Source of the DNA: Micavibrio sp. UBA5703
GTDB lineage: Bacteria > Pseudomonadota > Alphaproteobacteria > Micavibrionales > Micavibrionaceae
Length of the DNA: 43,663 nt
Direction: 5' to 3'
Assembly: GCA_002420015.1 (NCBI GenBank)
Contig: DIHF01000027.1
Location: 1 to 43,663 of the forward strand
Below are positions 1-8,250 of the stretch, piece after piece. Made by a program: the position numbers and the translations under genes. The notes under the pieces were generated by a model. That model ran no database searches and was not told the DNA's origin. It saw only the letters and a list, made by a program, of their open reading frames with translations. The stretch's first letter is position 1. Each line of letters begins with the position of its first letter.

Positions 1-555
1 CCCGAGGCCATCATGATGCTGGACCGCGCCCGCATGGCCGATTGCCATGTCATGGCCGTGATGGTGGCGTGGGAGCTGCGCGGCGAAGGGCATAACAGCT
101 TATGGCGGCACCTGATTGGTTCGGAAGAGGGCGATATGGCCATGGCATTCTCACGATGCCTCGAAAGAACGCCGGGCGCCATGTTCAGCGGCAAAGCCCT
201 TTCGGCGGCGTTTCATCAGTGGTATCTGTGCGAGGAGCGCGTCAATGCCTCGGATCACGCAACGCTTGAATATCTTGACGGCGTGATGGCGGAAAGAACG
301 GAGCAAAACCCGTTCGGCGGCAAGACTTTGGGACGGCTGGATATCGAGGTTCTCTCCTGCCTTCCCGACAAAACGGCTTATCTGCTGGGCGAGGGCGACA
401 ATATTCTGCGCGATCCGCGCTATGCGGGCCTCTGCGACCCGATCAACCAGACGCATCTTTATCACATCATCCGCGATCTGGAGACCGTCATGGCAGGCGG
501 CGTTCCCTTCCGCGATGCGGCGCTGGCGGCGAAGATTTTCCCTGCTGAAGAATAG
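1..555 (+). CDS. Hypothetical protein, 5' end outside window
   Basis: I do not recognise this protein. The frame is open from base 1; the first in-frame ATG codons are at 13 and 16, so the true start may lie upstream. At least 180 residues are visible. It is soluble-looking, with no signal peptide or membrane segment in the visible part. It has many Ala, Met and Glu residues and a region of alternating helix-like segments. It ends 76 bases before ppsR on the same strand. In many Alphaproteobacteria hemE sits here, but no uroporphyrinogen decarboxylase motif is visible. The strand and frame are supported by length and by lack of a better competing frame. Confidence 0.6.
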   Translation, partial: PEAIMMLDRARMADCHVMAVMVAWELRGEGHNSLWRHLIGSEEGDMAMAFSRCLERTPGAMFSGKALSAAFHQWYLCEERVNASDHATLEYLDGVMAERTEQNPFGGKTLGRLDIEVLSCLPDKTAYLLGEGDNILRDPRYAGLCDPINQTHLYHIIRDLETVMAGGVPFRDAALAAKIFPAEE

Positions 556-605
556 GTTTGAACCTAAAACCTTCTGTTGCCTTAAGCTGCTGTAACTTCT
601 ACGAT

Positions 606-628
606 AAAGCCTTAACTTAAAAGGCTTT
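606..628 (+). promoter_or_regulatory. Hairpin overlapping the ppsR ribosome-binding region
   Basis: AAAGCCTT (606-613) and AAGGCTTT (621-628) form a perfect 8-bp stem with a 7-base loop ending three bases before the ppsR ATG. The only Shine-Dalgarno-like bases, AAGG at 621-624, lie in the 3' arm. It could mask the ribosome-binding site or be a weak terminator of the upstream gene; there is no following T-run. Confidence 0.4.
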
Positions 629-631
629 AGT

Positions 632-1513
632 ATGGGCGGCACGCAGCAGGAACAACCACAGCAACCGAAATTATTCTATCTGCACCTGATATCGGACGCG
701 ACCGGCACGACGCTGCTGGGGCTGGCGCGGGCGTGCATCGCGCAGTTCGAGGGCATCGAGCCTGTACAAAAATTCTGGCCGCTTATCCGCACGCAAAAGC
801 AACTGGACCGCGTTATCATGCGGATCGAGGCCAATCCCGGCCCGGTGATTATGACGCTCGTGGACGATGCGATGCGCCAGCGGCTGGCCGAGCGTTGCGA
901 TCAGCTCGGCGTGCCGTGCGTGTCGGTGCTTGATCCGGTCATTCGGGGGCTTTCTTCGTTTCTCGGGATCAATGCCAAGGGCGTTCCGGGGTTGCAGCAC
1001 ACGATGGACGATGCCTATTTCCAGCGCATTTCGGCGCTCGATTACGCGATGCGCCATGATGATGGCCGGAACTATCAGGGGCTTGAAGACGCTGACGTCA
1101 TTCTGGTCGGCGTGTCGCGCACGTCGAAAACGCCGACATCGATTTATCTGGCGCGGCGCGGCATCAAGACCGCCAATATTCCGCTGGTGCCCAATGTGAG
1201 AATCCCGGACGAGGTGTTCGCCCACAAAAGGCCGCTTTATGTCGGCCTGACGGAATCGGCCCAGCGCCTTTTGCAGGTGCGCCGCAACAGGCTGAAGGCC
1301 GGGGACGAAGAGGAGGAGCGGCACTACCATATTCCCGATAACGAATATCTCGATGAAGAAAAAATCGAGGAAGAGGTACGTAAAGCGCGCCGCTTTTTCA
1401 CCAAGCAATGCTGGCCGGTTATCGACGTGACCAAGCGTTCGATTGAGGAAACCGCCGCCGAGGTCATGGGCCTGTTGCAGGCGCACAGGGAGCGCATCAA
1501 TGGCGGGAGTTAG
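632..1513 (+). CDS. ppsR: PEP synthetase / pyruvate phosphate dikinase regulatory protein (PPSR, DUF299)
   Basis: This is a bifunctional kinase/pyrophosphorylase that switches phosphoenolpyruvate synthase or pyruvate phosphate dikinase on and off by ADP-dependent phosphorylation of a threonine and Pi-dependent removal of it, so it controls the PEP/pyruvate node in the cytoplasm. The 293-residue length is normal for the family. The N-terminal segment LISDATGTT and the P-loop-like GVSRTSKTPTSIYLA (around residues 158-172) are family hallmarks. The ATG at 632 is preceded by AAGG that is part of a hairpin. Its 3' end overlaps maf by 14 bases. The ppsR-maf-aroE-coaE-dnaQ order is common in Alphaproteobacteria. 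Confidence 0.93.
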   Translation: MGGTQQEQPQQPKLFYLHLISDATGTTLLGLARACIAQFEGIEPVQKFWPLIRTQKQLDRVIMRIEANPGPVIMTLVDDAMRQRLAERCDQLGVPCVSVLDPVIRGLSSFLGINAKGVPGLQHTMDDAYFQRISALDYAMRHDDGRNYQGLEDADVILVGVSRTSKTPTSIYLARRGIKTANIPLVPNVRIPDEVFAHKRPLYVGLTESAQRLLQVRRNRLKAGDEEEERHYHIPDNEYLDEEKIEEEVRKARRFFTKQCWPVIDVTKRSIEETAAEVMGLLQAHRERINGGS

Positions 1514-2096
1514 GGTTATTTTGGCTTCGCGGTCGGCGGCGCGGCGCAAGATGCTGGAAGAGGCCGGGGTGAAATTTGAGAGCGTATCGGCCGATCTTGA
1601 TGAGGAAGCGTTGACAAAAAAGATGTTGGCGGCAGGCACAGAAATTGATGGAATTGCGCCGGGGCTTGCGCGGGCAAAGGCGCTGTATGTTGCAGAAAGA
1701 AACCCCGGTGCGCTTGTGATCGGCGCGGATCAGACATTGGATATTGAAGGCAAAATGATGACGAAGGCCGCTTCGGTAGAGGATGCAAAAAATAAACTTA
1801 AGGCTTTGCGCGGTAAAGCGCATCGCCTGATTTCTGCGGTTTGCGTCGTGCACGACGATAAGATTTTGTGGGAAGAAGCGCGCAGTGCAAATCTGACCAT
1901 GCATGATTTCGATGACGTGTTTCTTGATAGCTATGCTGCCAATGCCAGCGAAGCGTTGACGCGCAGCGTAGGGGCTTATGAGATTGAGGGTGAGGGCAGG
2001 AAATTATTTTCCGCCGTGGCAGGCGACATGGACACCATCATGGGGATGCCGCTTGCGGGTTTGATGGGGTTTTTAAAGCAGGAGGGCGCGCTATGA
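1500..2096 (+). CDS. maf: Maf family nucleoside triphosphate pyrophosphatase
   Basis: Maf proteins hydrolyse dTTP, UTP or modified nucleotides to monophosphates and PPi, and are thought to sanitise the nucleotide pool or affect septation. The 198-residue product begins MAGVRVILASRSAARRKML, which carries the family's N-terminal ASxSxxRxxML motif. IGADQTLDIEGKMMTKA supplies the conserved acidic active-site region, and MGMPLAGL is the typical C-terminal motif. The in-frame frame extends further upstream, but the ATG at 1500 puts the motif at the right distance from the N-terminus. It overlaps the ppsR end by 14 bases and shares an ATGA overlap with aroE, suggesting translational coupling. Confidence 0.93.
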   Translation: MAGVRVILASRSAARRKMLEEAGVKFESVSADLDEEALTKKMLAAGTEIDGIAPGLARAKALYVAERNPGALVIGADQTLDIEGKMMTKAASVEDAKNKLKALRGKAHRLISAVCVVHDDKILWEEARSANLTMHDFDDVFLDSYAANASEALTRSVGAYEIEGEGRKLFSAVAGDMDTIMGMPLAGLMGFLKQEGAL

Positions 2097-2914
2097 CTAA
2101 GGTCTGCGTTATCGGCCACCCTGTCACGCATAGCAAATCGCCGCGCATCCATAATTACTGGATTAAAAAATACGGACTTGATGGCAATTATGACGCGGTC
2201 GATATTCCCTGCGAGAATTTGCGTGAAGGTGTGGCGGAGCTGGTCGCGAAAGGCTATCGCGGTTTTAATGTCACCATTCCGCACAAGGAGGCGGTGCTTT
2301 CTTTATGCGATGAGCTGGACGAAGGCGCGCAGCAGATCGGCGCGGTCAATACGGTCGTGATTGACGGCGGCAAGTTGAGGGGACGCAATACCGATGCGTT
2401 CGGTTTTATTCAAAACATCCGGCAGGAAGCGCCGAAATTCAGCTTTGCCGCAGGAAGCGCCGTCGTGCTGGGCGCTGGCGGCGCGGCCAAGGCGGTTGTT
2501 CATGGATTGCTGGAGCATGGCACGCCGGAAGTTTTTGTCCTGAACCGCACGAAGGAAAAAGCGCTGATACTGGCAAAGTCGAGTCTCGCGCCGGATAAGG
2601 TCGTCATTGCGAATTGGGACGAGCGAAGCAAAGTTCTTGAGGGCGCAAGCCTGCTTGTTAACACAACGGCACTTGGCATGGAGGGTAAGGATACGCTGGA
2701 TATCGATCTGGCGCTGCTGCCAAGGGATGCGCTGGTTACCGACATTGTTTATACGCCGCTCTATACGCCTTTGCTGGTGGACGCAAAAAAGCGCGGTCAC
2801 AAAACCGTAACGGGGATCGGGATGCTGCTCCATCAGGCGCGCCCGGCGTTTCAGGCGTGGTTTGGCGTGATGCCGGAGGTAACCCCAGAGCTTGAAAAAA
2901 TGGTGACGGCATGA
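2093..2914 (+). CDS. aroE: Shikimate dehydrogenase (NADP+)
   Basis: AroE reduces 3-dehydroshikimate to shikimate with NADPH, the fourth step of the shikimate pathway. The 273-residue length matches the family. The substrate-binding HSKSPRIHN is near residue 14, the catalytic Lys lies in NVTIPHKE, and the Asp in NTDAFGF follows. The Rossmann loop is VLGAGGAAKAV (about residue 125). The start codon overlaps the maf stop as ATGA and is preceded by AGGAGG, a strong ribosome-binding site. The stop overlaps the coaE start in the same way. Confidence 0.96.
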   Translation: MTKVCVIGHPVTHSKSPRIHNYWIKKYGLDGNYDAVDIPCENLREGVAELVAKGYRGFNVTIPHKEAVLSLCDELDEGAQQIGAVNTVVIDGGKLRGRNTDAFGFIQNIRQEAPKFSFAAGSAVVLGAGGAAKAVVHGLLEHGTPEVFVLNRTKEKALILAKSSLAPDKVVIANWDERSKVLEGASLLVNTTALGMEGKDTLDIDLALLPRDALVTDIVYTPLYTPLLVDAKKRGHKTVTGIGMLLHQARPAFQAWFGVMPEVTPELEKMVTA

Positions 2915-3525
2915 TCGTCATCGGCCTGACCGGTTCTATCGGGATGGGGAAATCGACGGTCGCGGCGATGTTGCAAAATCTTGGCGTGCCAGTGCATGAA
3001 TCGGACGCGGAGGTTCATGCTCTTCTTGCGCCGGGTGGCGGTGCAAAGTCGGCTGTGGCCGCGGCTTTCCCGATATTTAAATTTCCTTCCATTTACGAAA
3101 AAAAAACCAAGGCGATCAAGCGCAAGGCGCTTGGCGACATTGTTTTTTCCGACGATGAAAAGCGCAAAAAGCTTGAAGGTATTTTGCATCCGCTGGTGCG
3201 CGAGGCGCAGAACAAATTCATCTTGAAGAACAAAAAAATGGGGCAGGCGATGATTGCGCTTGATATTCCCCTTCTTTTTGAGACGGGTGGCGATGAATTT
3301 GTCGATGTGACAATTGTTGTCACCGCACCGTTTCACGTGCAACAAAAGCGCGTTCTGGAACGCCCCGGCATGGATGAAAAAAAATTCCATGCGATTTTGG
3401 ATCGCCAGATGCCCGATGAGGAAAAACGGGCCCGCGCCGATTACGTGTTGCAAACGGGACTTGGCCGGGCGGAGACGATGCGAGATCTCAAGAAAATTCT
3501 TGAATCGATCAGGAGCGCTAAATGA
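2911..3525 (+). CDS. coaE: Dephospho-CoA kinase
   Basis: CoaE phosphorylates the 3'-hydroxyl of dephospho-CoA using ATP, the last step of coenzyme A synthesis. The P-loop GLTGSIGMGKST is at residues 5-16, followed by the DADxxxH-like ESDAEVHALL. PLLFETGGDEFVD is the usual lid/active-site segment, with QxxR-containing C-terminal region. Length (204 aa) is normal. Start and stop both overlap neighbours by the tetranucleotide ATGA, so it is very likely co-translated with aroE and the downstream amidotransferase gene. Confidence 0.96.
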   Translation: MIVIGLTGSIGMGKSTVAAMLQNLGVPVHESDAEVHALLAPGGGAKSAVAAAFPIFKFPSIYEKKTKAIKRKALGDIVFSDDEKRKKLEGILHPLVREAQNKFILKNKKMGQAMIALDIPLLFETGGDEFVDVTIVVTAPFHVQQKRVLERPGMDEKKFHAILDRQMPDEEKRARADYVLQTGLGRAETMRDLKKILESIRSAK

Positions 3526-4241
3526 TACGAAATGCGCTGGTTTTCAGGCATCTTGTTTGCGAGGGGCTTGGCTCGTTCGAGGCTTTTCTTGTCAATGCCG
3601 GCATATCGGTGCGCGTTGTCGATACGCCGAGCGAGGATATTTCCGGTCTTGATCCGCTGGCAACGGATTTGTTGATTGTTATGGGCGGGTCGATGGGCGT
3701 TTATGACGCGCCGGAGTGTCCGTTCCTTACGCAGGAAATAAAGTTTCTTGAAAAGCGGCTGGCGGCGGACAAACCGACGCTGGGAATTTGCCTTGGATCG
3801 CAGCTTATGGCGGCGGCGCTTGGCGCAAAAGTTTATCCCGGCGCGCAGGGCAAGGAATATGGCTGGCATGGTTTGACGTTTACCGAGGAAGGAAAAAAAT
3901 CACCGACACGACATTTTGATGGCGCACAAACCAGCATGTTTCACTGGCACGGCGATACGTTCGATCTGCCGAAAGGCGCGGTTTTGCTGGCGTCTACGGA
4001 GAAATACAAAAATCAGATTTTCAGCTTTGGCAAAAATGCTCTGGGCATTCAATGTCATCCTGAAGTGACGGAAAGTGATTTGCAGGAATGGTTTGCGGCA
4101 CCTGATGGTATGATAGAAGGACCGAATGCAACGGCTGAAATTGACATCATGCGCGAGGAAACTAAAAAATTTGCAGCGGGTCTGCTGGAACAGAACGAAA
4201 AGTTTTTTACAGCGTGGCTGGAGGAAATGAACGATGCGTGA
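3522..4241 (+). CDS. Class I glutamine amidotransferase-like protein (GMP synthase GATase-like)
   Basis: The protein has the class I glutamine amidotransferase fold used to release ammonia from glutamine or, in stand-alone members, to cleave gamma-glutamyl bonds. The nucleophile Cys is in LGICLGSQLMA (about residue 90), and the His/Glu pair is in GIQCHPEVTE (about residue 175). There is no synthetase domain, so it is not complete GMP synthase GuaA; stand-alone relatives are often annotated as GMP synthase-like. Its substrate is unknown. It is inserted between coaE and dnaQ, which are usually adjacent, and overlaps both, so it is part of the same transcript. Confidence 0.85.
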   Translation: MIRNALVFRHLVCEGLGSFEAFLVNAGISVRVVDTPSEDISGLDPLATDLLIVMGGSMGVYDAPECPFLTQEIKFLEKRLAADKPTLGICLGSQLMAAALGAKVYPGAQGKEYGWHGLTFTEEGKKSPTRHFDGAQTSMFHWHGDTFDLPKGAVLLASTEKYKNQIFSFGKNALGIQCHPEVTESDLQEWFAAPDGMIEGPNATAEIDIMREETKKFAAGLLEQNEKFFTAWLEEMNDA

Positions 4242-4923
4242 AATTGTGCTCGATACCGAAACGACCGGGATGGACCCGGAGAAGGGTGACAGGGTCATTG
4301 AGATCGGTTGCGTTGCGCTCGACAACCACATTCCGAACGGCCAGACGCTCCAGCTTTACATCAACCCCGAGCGCCCCATCCCGCCAGAAGCCACGGCGGT
4401 GCATGGCATTACGGACGCTTTCGTGAAAGACAAGCCCGTGTTTGCAGAAGTTTTTGATGAGTTTCTTGCGTTCATCGGCGATGGGCGGCTGGTCATTCAC
4501 AATGCCGAATTCGATATGAAGTTCATCAACTGGGAACTCAAGCAGGTTGGCCATGCGCCGATCCCCTGGACCCGCGTGACGGATACCCTTACGATGGCGC
4601 GGCAGAAATTCCCCGGCTCCCCGGCCAATCTCGACGCGCTGTGCAGGCGTTTTAACATTGATAATACGGCGCGCACGTTCCACGGCGCTTTGCTCGACTC
4701 CGAGCTTTTATCCGAAGTGTATTTGGAGCTTCTCGGTGGGCGCCAACATGGGCTTGTGCTCGGTGGTGAGGAAAAAGAGGCTCAGAAGGAAAACAATGTA
4801 GCGATGGTACGAAAATTTCGCGAACCAAGAAAGTTTCAAGCCAGTGTCGAGGAGATGGCGGCGCACGAAGATATGGCCGGAAAACTTAGTGGCGCGATTT
4901 GGGCGAAATACAAGACGAAATAA
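4234..4923 (+). CDS. dnaQ: DNA polymerase III epsilon subunit (3'-5' proofreading exonuclease)
   Basis: Epsilon is the proofreading exonuclease of the replicative polymerase and binds the alpha and theta subunits. The three exonuclease motifs are visible: ExoI in LDTETTGMDP (residues 5-14), ExoII in IHNAEFDMKFI (about 88-98) and the ExoIII-epsilon His and Asp in HGALLDSELL (about 150-159). The 229-residue length and C-terminal tail for alpha binding are normal. It overlaps the amidotransferase gene by 8 bases and ends 3 bases before the end of the convergent secB. Confidence 0.95.
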   Translation: MREIVLDTETTGMDPEKGDRVIEIGCVALDNHIPNGQTLQLYINPERPIPPEATAVHGITDAFVKDKPVFAEVFDEFLAFIGDGRLVIHNAEFDMKFINWELKQVGHAPIPWTRVTDTLTMARQKFPGSPANLDALCRRFNIDNTARTFHGALLDSELLSEVYLELLGGRQHGLVLGGEEKEAQKENNVAMVRKFREPRKFQASVEEMAAHEDMAGKLSGAIWAKYKTK

Positions 4924-4926
4924 GTA

Positions 4927-5574
4927 TCAAGCTTGCTTCTTGGCTTTTTTCGCCAGTTCGTTTTTAAATTTCTCGATATAGAGTTGCTGGAAATTTACCG
5001 GCGCGACCAGCAGCGGCGGATAACCGCCCTGCACGGCCATGTCGCACAGAATCTGGCGTGCAAAAGGAAATGCCAGACGCGGCACTTCGATCAGCAGCAG
5101 CGGATGAATTTGCTCTTGCGGCACGGTCGGACCGACGGAAACGGTGGTGCCGTATTGCACCTCGGCGATAAAGACGGGCTTGCCCTCGCGGGTGGCTTCG
5201 ACGTTGACGGTGAGAACGACTTCGAACATGTTCTCAAGGCCCGGTTCGGAGAGTTTGCGGGCATCAAGGCCGAAATTCACATTCATTTTGGGCGCGGCAT
5301 GTCCGGCGCGCAAAGCGTGCGGCGCGCTGGGGTTTTCAAAGGAAGCATCGCGGACATACTGGCCGTGAACGATCAGCGGCAGATTGGGAATATGTTGCGA
5401 TCCTGCGGGTTGCTCTGTGCCGGTCGCGGGCGCGGTCGGAGCCTGGTCCTTTGGGGTTTCCGTTTTGCTTTCTTTTTGCGTGGGTTTTTTAGATTTTGCG
5501 GCAACGCGTTTTGCAGCCTTTTTTACAGGCTTTTTCGGGGTTTTGGCCGTCTTGCTCTTTCTTTTTAAAAACAT
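4927..5574 (-). CDS. secB: Protein-export chaperone SecB with long basic N-terminal extension
   Basis: SecB keeps presecretory proteins unfolded and hands them to SecA. The C-terminal two thirds carry the SecB core, including YVRDASFENP (about residue 74), the ETVVTVxVxA-like strand around VVLTVNVEATREGKPVF, and the hallmark PRLAFPFARQIL and GGYPPLLVAPVNF. The 215-residue length is well above the usual 150-165 because the first 60 or so residues are Lys/Ala/Pro-rich with repeated KKPxKK-like patterns. No later in-frame ATG lies before the core, so the extension seems to be part of the protein. The family is typically tetrameric and cytosolic. Confidence 0.9.
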   Translation of the reverse strand: MFLKRKSKTAKTPKKPVKKAAKRVAAKSKKPTQKESKTETPKDQAPTAPATGTEQPAGSQHIPNLPLIVHGQYVRDASFENPSAPHALRAGHAAPKMNVNFGLDARKLSEPGLENMFEVVLTVNVEATREGKPVFIAEVQYGTTVSVGPTVPQEQIHPLLLIEVPRLAFPFARQILCDMAVQGGYPPLLVAPVNFQQLYIEKFKNELAKKAKKQA

Positions 5575-5728
5575 GTCTCACCTTTTGAATATAGGTTGTC
5601 ATAACACAAAAAACCAGAGGGAGCAAGCTTTTTGGCGCATAGAGGCTCGTCCTTTGCGCAAAGCACTTTAAACTACAATAGATGTGTGTAAAGTAGGCAT
5701 TTGCCAGGTTATCAGCGAGGAGTGACAC

Positions 5729-6463
5729 GTGCCCCCGGATCTTATTGTATACGCTATTGTTGCCGCAGGGCTGGTTTTCTGGCTCCGCAGCGTGCTGGGG
5801 ACGCGCCACGGCGATGAGCGCGAGCGCCCCAACCCCTATCTTCAGGGGGAGCAAACGGCCGATAAGAAACAGGGTATTCCGGGCCCGGCTGAGGAAAAGC
5901 CCCTTAGTGCCGAAGACCGCATTCATGCGCTGGCCGCAAATAAAACCGGCAATCTTACGGTTGATAATAAAACGGCGGAAAACGGGTTGCTGGATATTTC
6001 AAAAGCCGACAAGAAATTCGATGTCAATCAATTCCTGACCGGGGCGCAGGATGCGTTCGCCTATATTGTCGAGGCCTTCGCGCAGGGCGATACGGAGACG
6101 CTGAAAGGGCTTTTGACCGAGGGCGTTTACAATGCGTTTGAAGATGCAATCAAGGCGCGGGCTGAGCGCGGCGAAACGATGGCCACGGAAATTCATGCGA
6201 TAAAGAAATCGGAAATTACCGGAGCAAATCTGACGGGTAAAAGAGCCTTTATAACGGTTCGTTTTACAGCCGAAGAAACCAGTGTCACCAAAAACAGGGA
6301 TGGCGAAATCATCGAAGGCAATCCCGACAAGGTCACGCAAATGCGCGATGTCTGGACGTTCGGGCGGGAGATCAACTCCAAAGATCCGCGCTGGTTGGTT
6401 TATGAAACGCGCGACGATCTTGAGGACGACAACACCACCATACCAAACAAAACCATTAGTTGA
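5729..6463 (+). CDS. Tim44/TimA-domain membrane-anchored protein
   Basis: The N-terminus (about residues 4-20, LIVYAIVAAGLVFWLRS) is one membrane anchor, followed by a low-complexity linker rich in Pro, Glu and Asn. The C-terminal 140 residues form a Tim44-like domain, recognised by FLTGAQDAFAYIVEAFAQGD, LLTEGVYNAF and a final DVWTFGR followed by WLVYET. In Alphaproteobacteria this protein (TimA) sits between secB and mltA, as here, and resembles the mitochondrial import motor component. I chose GTG at 5729 because GAGGAG lies 7 bases upstream. It ends five bases before mltA. Its exact role in bacteria is uncertain. Confidence 0.88.
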   Translation: MPPDLIVYAIVAAGLVFWLRSVLGTRHGDERERPNPYLQGEQTADKKQGIPGPAEEKPLSAEDRIHALAANKTGNLTVDNKTAENGLLDISKADKKFDVNQFLTGAQDAFAYIVEAFAQGDTETLKGLLTEGVYNAFEDAIKARAERGETMATEIHAIKKSEITGANLTGKRAFITVRFTAEETSVTKNRDGEIIEGNPDKVTQMRDVWTFGREINSKDPRWLVYETRDDLEDDNTTIPNKTIS

Positions 6464-6467
6464 TCCA

Positions 6468-7625
6468 ATGAAGATACGTTTCCTATCACTTGTTCTTCTC
6501 CTGTCACTTGCAGGTTGCGCCGGGGTCGAGAAGGAAGAGAAGCCACCACTTGTTTTGAAGCCCGCCGGTTTCAGCGATCTGCCTGGGTGGGAGCAAGACG
6601 ATATGTCCGGCGGCATCGCAGCGCTGAAAAAATCCTGCGAGCGCATTAAGAAATCTTCGCCCGATAAGGCGTTCGGGCCGTTGCCCGAGGCCGGAAAAGC
6701 TGTTGAATGGCAGGGCATGTGCATCGATTTGCAGGCGCTTGATGTTGCCAACGCGGAAGCAACGCGCAATTTCATGCAGCGACATTTCACGCCATACGAA
6801 GTTTGGGCGGGCAAGGAAAGGGAGGGGCTGTTTACGGGTTATTATGAAGCTTCCCTGCGCGGTTCCCGCACGCGTCACGGCCCGTACCAGGTGCCGCTTT
6901 ATACGCGGCCGGACGATCTGGTCATGGTGCAGCTTGGCGATTTTCGCGAGGAGCTTAAGGGCCAGCGCATCGCGGGCCGCGTGGTCGATGGAAATTTGAA
7001 ACCCTATGAAGACCGTGCTGCTATTGTCGCGGGCAACTGGCCGCACAACGACAAGGTTATGGTCTGGGTCGACAGCCCGGTCGATGCGTTTTTTGTCCAA
7101 ATTCAAGGCTCGGGCGTTGTGCAGCTTGACGATGGCGGCGTGATGCGTATCGGCTATGCCGGGCAGAACGGCCATGTGTATTACGCGATCGGGCGCGAAT
7201 TAATCGCGCGCGGGCACCTCACAAAAGAAAATGTTTCGATGCAGGCGATTCGCGAGTGGTTGACCGCAAATCCGGCGGAAGGCGAAGAGGTGATGAACAC
7301 AAACAGGTCATACGTGTTCTTCCACGAGCTTGAAGGCGAGGGGCCGCTGGGCGGGGAAAATGTTGCTTTGACGCCGGGGCGATCGTTGGCGGTGGATCGC
7401 TCTCTTATTCCTTACGGTGTTCCATTATGGGTTGACATAGAGGAACCAGTGCCGGGCGCAGGTAAGTTGCGCCGCCTGATGATTGCGCAGGATACGGGCG
7501 GAGCCATTACAGGTCCGGTGCGCGGCGATGTGTTCTGGGGTTATGGTGCAAAGGCCGAGGCAATGGCTGGCCCCATGAAGTCTCGCGGACGGTATTGGAT
7601 GTTGTTGCCTAAAAACCCTCTTTGA
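6468..7625 (+). CDS. mltA: Membrane-bound lytic murein transglycosylase A
   Basis: MltA cleaves the MurNAc-GlcNAc bond of peptidoglycan to give 1,6-anhydro ends. The N-terminus is a lipoprotein signal ending LSLAGC with Cys17, so it should be anchored in the outer membrane. The central segment around LFTGYYEASLRGSRT and YTRPDDL is the MltA domain, and IAQDTGGAITGPVRGD (about residues 340-355) is the 3D domain with the catalytic Asp region. The 385-residue length is normal. The start ATG at 6468 is favoured over in-frame upstream codons because it begins the lipoprotein signal and lies directly after the TimA stop. No strong ribosome-binding site is seen, consistent with coupling. Confidence 0.93.
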   Translation: MKIRFLSLVLLLSLAGCAGVEKEEKPPLVLKPAGFSDLPGWEQDDMSGGIAALKKSCERIKKSSPDKAFGPLPEAGKAVEWQGMCIDLQALDVANAEATRNFMQRHFTPYEVWAGKEREGLFTGYYEASLRGSRTRHGPYQVPLYTRPDDLVMVQLGDFREELKGQRIAGRVVDGNLKPYEDRAAIVAGNWPHNDKVMVWVDSPVDAFFVQIQGSGVVQLDDGGVMRIGYAGQNGHVYYAIGRELIARGHLTKENVSMQAIREWLTANPAEGEEVMNTNRSYVFFHELEGEGPLGGENVALTPGRSLAVDRSLIPYGVPLWVDIEEPVPGAGKLRRLMIAQDTGGAITGPVRGDVFWGYGAKAEAMAGPMKSRGRYWMLLPKNPL

Positions 7626-7635
7626 AAAGGCGGCA

Positions 7636-8214
7636 CTATTTATCAAAGATGGGTTTTCTAAATTTTGAAGAATCGACTTGCAGGTCCTCGAGACTGTCGG
7701 GAATGGGCGTGGGCAGGCTCAAATCCGGCGGGGAGGCCACGATCCCAAGAATAGAGTAGTTAAAACGCTCAATGATATCCGGACCGATTTCCCGGCGGTT
7801 GATCGTCGCCTTCTCCATTATAAAGCTGACATTGCCGTATTTTTTCTTATCATCATCGGTTGTCATTTTGAAAAAGCACTGCATTGGTTCAAGTTTAAAC
7901 TCGCCAAAAGAATCAAGGTAAGTGAACCAAATACGCACCGATGCGCCGTAATCATCGACGGTGCTAATGCGGACGGATTGAGGGTATAAAACGTAATTTT
8001 CGAGAAAGACTTTACAGGCCCCGTAAGTTATAGGCCCCTTATAGGGGATGAAAAGAGCCCATGTCACTCCGGACAAGAGAGTGGCAACACCCCCTATAAT
8101 CATCCATTTTCTGCTTTGACGTCTTTTGTAGGCTCTTCGCGCCTTGATGGACTCGACAGTGCTTTTTTTAGTGTCGAGCGAAGGTTTGCTGATTTTCTTT
8201 TTCTTTTTTTTCAT
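7636..8214 (-). CDS. Hypothetical single-pass membrane protein, Dot/Icm-linked
   Basis: I do not recognise this 192-residue protein. The N-terminal 38 residues are very basic (MKKKKKKISKPS and many Lys/Arg), followed by one hydrophobic stretch (about 38-56, WMIIGGVATLLSGVTWALF), so the N-terminus should be cytoplasmic and the remaining 135 residues periplasmic. The periplasmic part contains Cys and Tyr and patterns such as YGACKVFLENYV and PMQCFFKM, perhaps a single disulfide. It is the last gene of the - strand Dot/Icm run, 36 bases after dotO, so it is likely co-transcribed. The bitopic layout resembles VirB8/DotI-type proteins, but I see no real sequence match. Confidence 0.7.
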   Translation of the reverse strand: MKKKKKKISKPSLDTKKSTVESIKARRAYKRRQSRKWMIIGGVATLLSGVTWALFIPYKGPITYGACKVFLENYVLYPQSVRISTVDDYGASVRIWFTYLDSFGEFKLEPMQCFFKMTTDDDKKKYGNVSFIMEKATINRREIGPDIIERFNYSILGIVASPPDLSLPTPIPDSLEDLQVDSSKFRKPIFDK

Positions 8215-8250
8215 GACCTGCGAAAACCTTATTTATGCTTCGTCAAAATT

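Noticed and set aside
671..1639. Long - strand reading frame opposite ppsR and maf
   Set aside because: It is antisense to well-supported genes and its translation shows only Arg/His-rich, low-complexity sequence.
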